A stretch of 6,056 bases of DNA from Candidatus Gastranaerophilales bacterium. GTDB taxonomy: Bacteria; Cyanobacteriota; Vampirovibrionia; Gastranaerophilales; Gastranaerophilaceae. The DNA lies in contig CAAGQE010000228.1 of NCBI GenBank assembly GCA_900772035.1, positions 1 through 6,056 on the forward strand, given 5' to 3'. Under the pieces are notes generated by a model. That model saw only the letters and a program-made list of their open reading frames with translations, had not been told where the DNA came from and made no database searches. The translations under genes and the position numbers were made by a program. Shown here piece after piece: positions 1 through 4,517 of this stretch; position 1 is the stretch's first letter; each line of letters starts with the position of its first letter.

Positions 1-396
<396 letters not shown>

Positions 397-411
397 ATTA
401 AAAACAAAATC

Positions 412-446
412 AGGCGGTACACTTAATTGTGTGCCGCTTTTTGTTT
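412..446 (+). terminator. Intrinsic terminator after pfp
   Basis: The arms GCGGTACAC (414-422) and GTGTGCCGC (429-437) pair over 9 bp with one G-T wobble around the 6-base loop TTAATT. The stem can be lengthened with A412/G413 against T438/T439. TTTTT at 438-442 and TTT at 444-446 follow at once. An A-rich stretch at about 397-409 precedes the stem, so it could also work in the reverse direction, but no minus-strand gene arrives here. Confidence 0.87.
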
Positions 447-493
447 GCAAACTTTACGAAAACGTTAAGAAACAGTAACATTTGCAAAATCTT

Positions 494-529
494 CCGAAGC
501 CATGTCATACATGCGTTTCGGGGGTTTTT
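494..529 (+). terminator. Weak second hairpin with T-run (possible backup terminator or small-RNA end)
   Basis: CATGT (501-505) and ACATG (509-513) form a 5-bp stem with loop CAT. Outside an unpaired GC/CG pair, CCGAA (494-498) pairs with TTTCGG (516-521) with one bulged T. The sequence continues GGG and TTTTT (525-529). The interrupted stem and the GGG between stem and T-run make it a poor terminator. It may back up the pfp terminator or end a short transcript starting after 446. Confidence 0.35.
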
Positions 530-578
530 ACAAAAACTCAATAACCACAAGGTTTTTAACTTAATAAAATTTAAAAAT

Positions 579-627
579 CATGGAAAACCATGCCATGACA
601 TGCTTTTGGCATGATTGGGTCAATCAT
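579..627 (+). repeat. Chain of three overlapping, mutually exclusive inverted repeats
   Basis: IR1 is CATGG (579-583), AAAA, CCATG (588-592). IR2 is CATGCCA (589-595), an 11-base loop, TGGCATG (607-613), a perfect 7-bp stem. IR3 is ATGATTG (611-617), GGT, CAATCAT (621-627), another perfect 7-bp stem. The right arm of IR1 overlaps the left arm of IR2, and the right arm of IR2 overlaps the left arm of IR3, so in RNA either IR1 plus IR3 or IR2 can form. An alternative small hairpin CATGC/GCATG (599-603/609-613) also exists. No T-run follows IR3, so it is not itself a terminator. As DNA, IR3 looks like a 17-bp operator. The repeats are directly visible; function is not. Confidence 0.6.
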
Positions 628-628
628 A

Positions 629-657
629 TTGAAAATATTGTGTAGCCCGCATTTATG
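629..657 (+). promoter_or_regulatory. Tentative promoter for the TPR gene
   Basis: TTGAAA (629-634) resembles a -35 box, and TTTATG (652-657) sits 17 bases downstream as a poor -10. A TATCAT at 666-671 is a better -10 but has no -35 at normal spacing. If 629-657 is right, the dyad ending at 627 touches the -35 and would be a natural operator. An alternative start further up uses TAAAAT (565-570), which would put the inverted-repeat chain at the 5' end of the mRNA. The evidence does not separate these. Confidence 0.2.
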
Positions 658-674
658 AAAAAAATTATCATAAA
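652..674. repeat. AT-rich 7-bp inverted repeat
   Basis: TTTATGA (652-658) and TCATAAA (668-674) are exact reverse complements separated by 9 A/T bases. It lies 35 bases before the TPR start codon and overlaps the tentative -10 sequences. It could be an operator, or a weak RNA hairpin just before the GGGGA at 681-685. Confidence 0.4.
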
Positions 675-709
675 AATAATGGGGAAATACAAAACAAAAA
701 ATACACACA

Positions 710-1285
710 ATGATTGACTATATACAAAATTCAAAAATTTTATATGACGACAATATTTTAAATATCGAAACGGAAAGACTATTCAGGGAAGCGGAAGACG
801 ACTTTTATTTCTTTAACAAAAGCAAAAAGGCCATCAATAAATTAACAAAGGCTCTAGAACTTTCACCTTGCAGAATAAAGGTTTTGAAGTTATTGGGGGA
901 TGTATATTTTGCAAACGGCAAAATGGAAAAATGTTTCGATTGCTATTCGCAAGCGGCAGCATTAAAACCCGAAAATGCCGTAATTCTCGCATCATTGGCA
1001 TCAGTTTGCGAAGCGGTCGGAAAATTTTCAACGGCATTGGATTTTACAAACCTCGCATTGAAACACTTAACCATTGAAGATATCAGACTTTTCGCACCTT
1101 TGACAGAATTGAAAATCTCCTTGTTGGTAAAACTTCAAAAGTACAACGAGGCAAAAAAGGTATTGGATTTTGCAAAGAAAAGATTGTCCTCGGAAGAAGT
1201 CGGCTCGCTTGCAACAGTAAGCCTTTTGAAGAAAAAACTTTCTCTCAGAGAAAAAATCGACAACTTAAATATAAAAGTTGTGTAA
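710..1285 (+). CDS. Tetratricopeptide-repeat protein of unknown function
   Basis: This is a 191-residue protein with no signal peptide or membrane segment, so probably a cytosolic protein-binding adaptor. TPR-like helix pairs are visible at about residues 22-53 (AINKLTKALELSP), 56-89 (LGDVYFANGKMEKCFDCYSQ, then AAALKPEN), 90-123 (ASLASVCEAVGKFSTALDFT) and 129-160 (LLVKLQKYNEAKKVLDFAKK). The second is the closest to consensus, and the tail is lysine-rich and helical. ATG 710 is the only start after the in-frame stop TAA at 677-679. The nearest purine-rich site, GGGGA at 681-685, is 24 bases upstream, much too far for ordinary Shine-Dalgarno pairing, so initiation may be leaderless-like, helped by the A-rich unstructured leader, or controlled by leader structure. 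It is separated from its neighbours by the pfp terminator and by a promoter before 1352, so it is probably monocistronic. I cannot assign a partner or pathway. Confidence 0.85.
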   Translation: MIDYIQNSKILYDDNILNIETERLFREAEDDFYFFNKSKKAINKLTKALELSPCRIKVLKLLGDVYFANGKMEKCFDCYSQAAALKPENAVILASLASVCEAVGKFSTALDFTNLALKHLTIEDIRLFAPLTELKISLLVKLQKYNEAKKVLDFAKKRLSSEEVGSLATVSLLKKKLSLREKIDNLNIKVV

Positions 1286-1325
1286 AAACATTTGCAAAAG
1301 TCTGTTATTTTAACTTTCAGCCGAT

Positions 1326-1346
1326 TATAATTTACACGAAAAGGAG
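1326..1346 (+). promoter_or_regulatory. -10 box and Shine-Dalgarno at the head of the dehydrogenase-flippase-hydF run
   Basis: TATAAT at 1326-1331 is a perfect -10 hexamer in the 66-base gap after the TPR gene. No good -35 is seen; CTGTTA at 1302-1307 (18-base spacer) is the best and is poor, and there is no extended -10 TG, so an activator may be needed. The transcript would start near 1338, giving a leader of only about 14 bases. AAGGAG at 1341-1346 is a strong ribosome binding site, 5 bases from ATG 1352, and fixes that start. Confidence 0.55.
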
Positions 1347-1351
1347 CGATT

Positions 1352-2314
1352 ATGAAGGCTGTAATTTTTGATGAAACGTTAAAATACGTTGAGGATTATG
1401 AAAAACCGACCCCCAAAAAAGGCGAGGCTTTAATTAAGGTAACCTATGGCGGCGTCTGCAACACGGACAAAGAAATCACAAAAGGATATATGGGTTACAA
1501 AGGAATTTTGGGACACGAATTTACAGGTGTCGTCGAAGAAATCAATGACGAAGACAAAACTTTTTTGGGAAAAAGAGTGGTTGGTGAAATCAACCTCGGT
1601 TGCAAAAATTGCGAATGGTGCGCAAAGGATTTAGAGCGCCATTGCCCGAACAGAAGCACTTTAGGCATTTTAGCCAAAGACGGTTGCTTTGCCGAATACG
1701 TTACGCTCCCGCTTTCAAACTTAATCGAAATTCCCGAAAACGTTCCCGACGAACAAGCGGTTTTTGTCGAACCGTTAGCCGCAGGACTTGAAATTCTTGA
1801 GCAAATGCACATTCAACCTTGTCAAAAAGTTATGGTTCTCGGTGACGGCAAGTTGGGATTGTTAACGGCATTGGCTCTAAACGCTTGCGGTTTGGACGTT
1901 TTAATCGTCGGCAAACACCAAAATAAACTTGATATTGCGAAAAATCAAGGGGTTAAAACTCAACTTCTGAGCGAATTTGAACAAGCGCCGAAATTCGATG
2001 TTGTTGTCGAAGCAACAGGCTCGATAACGGGCTTTGAAACCTCTGTAAGCTGCGTTAAGCCCAGAGGAACTCTCGTTTTGAAAAGCACAATTGCAGCATC
2101 GAAAGAACTCAACCTTGCACCGATTGTAATTAACGAAATTACAATTCTCGGTTCAAGATGCGGTCGTTTTGAGCCTGCAATGAGACTTATCGCGTCCGGC
2201 AAAATCGACTTTTCTCAAATGATTTCAAAAATCTATCCGATAGAACAAGCAATTGAAGCATTTGATGCAAACAACGCAAAAGATACAATCAAAATTCTCT
2301 TAAAGATTGGCTAA
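1352..2314 (+). CDS. Zinc-dependent medium-chain dehydrogenase (alcohol dehydrogenase-like)
   Basis: This 320-residue MDR-superfamily oxidoreductase should interconvert an alcohol and a carbonyl compound using NAD(P)H in the cytosol; the substrate cannot be told from sequence. The N-terminal GroES-like catalytic domain carries the expected catalytic zinc ligands C36 (GVCNTD), H55 with E56 (GHE) and E140 (FVEPLAA). A complete structural-zinc lobe C84-x2-C87-x2-C90-x7-C98 is present. The Rossmann fold starts at about residue 158 with G164-D-G166-K-L-G169. The second strand, DVLIVGKHQNK (182-192), ends in Gly-Lys instead of the usual acidic residue, which in this superfamily favours NADP(H); that is inference. 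At 320 residues it is slightly shorter than the common 340-350. AAGGAG lies 5 bases before ATG 1352. Its TAA (2312-2314) is 1 base from the next ATG, so it leads an operon-like run. Sorbitol, threonine or other polyol dehydrogenase annotations are possible but unsupported. Confidence 0.9.
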   Translation: MKAVIFDETLKYVEDYEKPTPKKGEALIKVTYGGVCNTDKEITKGYMGYKGILGHEFTGVVEEINDEDKTFLGKRVVGEINLGCKNCEWCAKDLERHCPNRSTLGILAKDGCFAEYVTLPLSNLIEIPENVPDEQAVFVEPLAAGLEILEQMHIQPCQKVMVLGDGKLGLLTALALNACGLDVLIVGKHQNKLDIAKNQGVKTQLLSEFEQAPKFDVVVEATGSITGFETSVSCVKPRGTLVLKSTIAASKELNLAPIVINEITILGSRCGRFEPAMRLIASGKIDFSQMISKIYPIEQAIEAFDANNAKDTIKILLKIG

Positions 2315-2315
2315 A

Positions 2316-3332
2316 ATGAACAAACACGTTAAAAACTTAATAGCCCTGTCAATTACCGTGTTTTTCACGGTGTTGGTAATACAAAACGTTCAACTTTCAG
2401 AAACAATAAGGACTTTCAAACTTTTTAACGTCAAATATTCCCTGTTTTTGGTTCCGTTTTTCTTAGTCATAATGACCTTGAGAGCAAAACGTTGGCAAAT
2501 TCTTTTGCCCAAAAACAATGCTACTTTCACAAACATATATGATGTTTATATGACCTCGAATTTGCTGAACATTTTTTTGCCCGCAAGAGCAGGCGACATT
2601 TTCAGAGGTTGTTTTTTCGGACACAAATACAATCTTTCCAAACTTCAAACTCTCGGAACAGTTGCGGCAGAAAGGATTTTGGACGGCTTAACGGTTGTTT
2701 TTATTCTTCTTTTCGGGATTTTATTCTACAATCGTTCAAAAGACATAGTCGAAATTGCGATAACCGCAGCAGCACTCTTTTTGTTCAGTTTCATCTTTAT
2801 CGTTTGGATATACAAAACAAATAAAATCGAAACGATATGCAAAACCGTAAAAGACGCTGAATTTCCGCCCAAAATCAAGCAGGTTATTGTCACAACCGTC
2901 GACAAAATCGAACCTTTATTAAACTCATTTATTCAAGGATTTAATACTTTTGCAGACACAAAAACCCTTATAAAAGCAAGCATTTACAGCATTCTATCAT
3001 GGGGTGGCGACTGTCTGTTCACCTACCTGTTGATTTTAGCATTCGGAATAAAAGTCGGATTTTCGATATCGCTTTTCATCGTCTCATTTTTGGCGCTATC
3101 GACAATTATCCCGTCATCGTCAATTTATGTAGGTTTATACCAATACGCGTTTATTTTTGCAATGTCATTATACGAAATAAACAACTCGAAAGCCTTGAGC
3201 ATAGCCCTTTTGCACCAAGGAATTATGCTTGTCGGATATATAATTGTAGCGATATTTTTCGTTGCAAAAAACAACATAAGTATTTTTGAACTCAAAAAGA
3301 AAGCAGATGAAGCAAATGGAAAAGACACCTAA
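2316..3332 (+). CDS. Flippase-like multi-pass membrane protein (UPF0104 / lysylphosphatidylglycerol synthase TM region)
   Basis: This 338-residue integral membrane protein has hydrophobic segments at about residues 7-23, 42-55, 75-90, 124-138, 147-165, 223-245, 248-268, 272-285 and 297-316. It matches the family that includes the flippase half of MprF: LRAKRW with QILLP (55-64), the NxxxPxRxG-type motif NIFLPARAGDIFR (85-97), AAERILDG (117-124), and a late PSSSIYVGLYQ loop (266-276) where relatives carry a PSxPGYxGxxE/Q pattern. The aminoacyl-transferase domain of full MprF is absent. Known relatives move lipids or lipid-linked sugars across the membrane or assist such transport, but the substrate here is unknown. 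ATG 2316 is preferred over the in-frame TTG at 2307, because it lies 1 base after the dehydrogenase stop and gives a normal N-terminus. Its ribosome site is weak, suggesting translational coupling. Its 3' end overlaps hydF. Confidence 0.87.
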   Translation: MNKHVKNLIALSITVFFTVLVIQNVQLSETIRTFKLFNVKYSLFLVPFFLVIMTLRAKRWQILLPKNNATFTNIYDVYMTSNLLNIFLPARAGDIFRGCFFGHKYNLSKLQTLGTVAAERILDGLTVVFILLFGILFYNRSKDIVEIAITAAALFLFSFIFIVWIYKTNKIETICKTVKDAEFPPKIKQVIVTTVDKIEPLLNSFIQGFNTFADTKTLIKASIYSILSWGGDCLFTYLLILAFGIKVGFSISLFIVSFLALSTIIPSSSIYVGLYQYAFIFAMSLYEINNSKALSIALLHQGIMLVGYIIVAIFFVAKNNISIFELKKKADEANGKDT

Positions 3333-4515
3333 ATCAATGCGATTACATATTGGAATTTTCGGACGGACAAATGTCGGAAAATCCTCGTTAATAAACATTT
3401 TGACCCATCAAGAAACATCTATCGTTTCAAGTGTTGCGGGAACAACGACCGATGCGGTTGAAAAATCAATGGAGATGCTCCCTTTGGGACCTGTCGTATT
3501 TATCGACACGGCAGGAATTGACGACACGACCGAACTCGGCGAAAAACGTACAGAAAAGACAGAGAAAATCATCGCAAGATGCGACGTTGCTATTATCGTA
3601 AGCGACTTTAACGGATGGACAAAGTACGAAACGGAATTAGCAAAAACGTTCAAAGAAAAATCAGTTCCTATTCTTGCAGTCGTCAACAAATCGGATGTTT
3701 CAAAGATTTCAGAAGAAAAATTGAGAGAAATCTCCGCTTTTGCAGACAAAATAGAAGAAATTTCCGCAAAAAAAGACAAAGACATTCCGTCAAGAATCAG
3801 AGAAACCCTTATCAGATGCGTGCCGGAAGAATTTATCAATCCGCCTGCAATTTTGGAAAACCTCGTAACCCCTGAAGATGTTGTGGTTTTGGTAACGCCC
3901 ATTGATAAAGAAGCGCCAAAGGGAAGATTGATTTTGCCGCAGGTGAACGTTCTTCGAGAACTTTTGGACAACAGGTGTATTTCCGTCGTAACAACCGAAA
4001 AAACGCTCGACAAGTCGTTAAAATCGCTCAAAAATCCACCGAAACTTGTCATAACAGACTCACAAGCGTTCAAGCAAGTTTCGGAAATCGTTCCGAAAAG
4101 CGTACCTTTGACGTCGTTTTCAATCCTTTTTGCAAGATTAAAAGGAGACATAAAAGAATTTTCGGACGGAGTCAGAGCGATTGCCGACCTCAAAGACGGG
4201 GACAAAATCCTTATCTGCGAAAGTTGCACTCACCACGCGATTGAAGATGATATCGCCAGAGTTAAAATCCCGAAATTGGTCAGAAATAAAACAGGAAAAG
4301 ATTTGATTTTCGAGCAAATTTCATCACACGAATTTCCGAAAAACATAAGAAATTACGCGCTAATCATCCATTGCGGCGGCTGTATGACAAACAGACGGGA
4401 AATTCTGTCAAGAATTGCAAAGGCAAAAGAAGCAAAAATTCCGATAACAAACTACGGAATCGCGATTTCGTATTGCCTCGGAATTTTAGACAGGGCTATT
4501 CAGCCTTTGAACTAA
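3316..4515 (+). CDS. hydF: [FeFe]-hydrogenase maturation GTPase HydF
   Basis: HydF is the GTP-binding scaffold that carries the two-iron subcluster built with HydE and HydG and delivers it to the [FeFe] hydrogenase. The start used gives 399 residues, close to Thermotoga HydF (about 404). The N-terminal Era-like GTPase domain shows P-loop GRTNVGKS (16-23), AGTTTD (41-46), DTAG (64-67), NKSD (124-127) and SAK near 149-151. The middle has the family signatures VTPIDKEAPKGRLILPQV and KLVITDSQ. The C-terminal cluster domain carries CTH (C304, H306) and HCGGC (H352, C353, C356), the iron-sulfur ligand set, plus RVKIP and PITNYGIAISY. A non-canonical extra cysteine, C301, precedes C304. ATG 3316 was chosen because TPKSMRLHI matches conserved HydF N-termini; ATG 3307 (longer) or 3337 (just after the flippase stop) are possible, and none has a strong Shine-Dalgarno. 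It overlaps the flippase gene by 17 bases. No hydE, hydG or hydA is in view. Confidence 0.96.
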   Translation: MEKTPKSMRLHIGIFGRTNVGKSSLINILTHQETSIVSSVAGTTTDAVEKSMEMLPLGPVVFIDTAGIDDTTELGEKRTEKTEKIIARCDVAIIVSDFNGWTKYETELAKTFKEKSVPILAVVNKSDVSKISEEKLREISAFADKIEEISAKKDKDIPSRIRETLIRCVPEEFINPPAILENLVTPEDVVVLVTPIDKEAPKGRLILPQVNVLRELLDNRCISVVTTEKTLDKSLKSLKNPPKLVITDSQAFKQVSEIVPKSVPLTSFSILFARLKGDIKEFSDGVRAIADLKDGDKILICESCTHHAIEDDIARVKIPKLVRNKTGKDLIFEQISSHEFPKNIRNYALIIHCGGCMTNRREILSRIAKAKEAKIPITNYGIAISYCLGILDRAIQPLN

Positions 4516-4517
4516 AT

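Larger units (their letters stand above)
447..709. other. Gene-free structured intergenic region between pfp and the TPR gene
   Basis: I find no credible gene, tRNA or known RNA family here. The region is very AT-rich and holds a hairpin with a T-run (494-529), a chain of overlapping inverted repeats (579-627) and a separate AT-rich 7-bp inverted repeat (652-674). The palindrome CATG occurs seven times between 501 and 613 (at 501, 510, 579, 589, 594, 599 and 610), far more than base composition would predict. The promoter for the TPR gene must lie in here or upstream, but I cannot place it firmly. It could be a regulated promoter with several operators, a structured mRNA leader, or an undescribed small RNA. 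Confidence 0.7.

Noticed and set aside
429..614. Small plus-strand open frame in the intergenic region
   Set aside because: It begins with GTG inside the terminator hairpin, has no ribosome site, and its product is basic, low-similarity sequence; it crosses the inverted repeats.
447..709. tRNA, tmRNA, 6S RNA or CRISPR array in the intergenic region
   Set aside because: No cloverleaf with a T-arm, no tmRNA or 6S features, and no regularly spaced direct repeats of adequate length were found by eye.
443..1299. Repeated palindrome TTTGCAAA (444-451, 481-488, 1291-1298) as a possible regulator site
   Set aside because: The same 8-mer also appears inside coding sequence (for example 908-915, 1169-1176 and in the transporter gene), so it looks like composition and common codons rather than an operator.
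2307..2315. TTG at 2307 as the flippase start
   Set aside because: It would overlap the dehydrogenase stop, and ATG 2316 one base after that stop is the simpler, more usual start.
3408..4229. Long minus-strand open frame of 273 codons opposite hydF
   Set aside because: Its product is rich in Ser and Thr without any recognisable domain, as expected for the mirror of an AT-rich GTPase gene. The plus strand carries full HydF motifs.
4480..4517. GGCT/AGCC mini-hairpin as a terminator for the SulP gene on the minus strand
   Set aside because: The stem is only 4 bp and no T-run follows on the minus strand.
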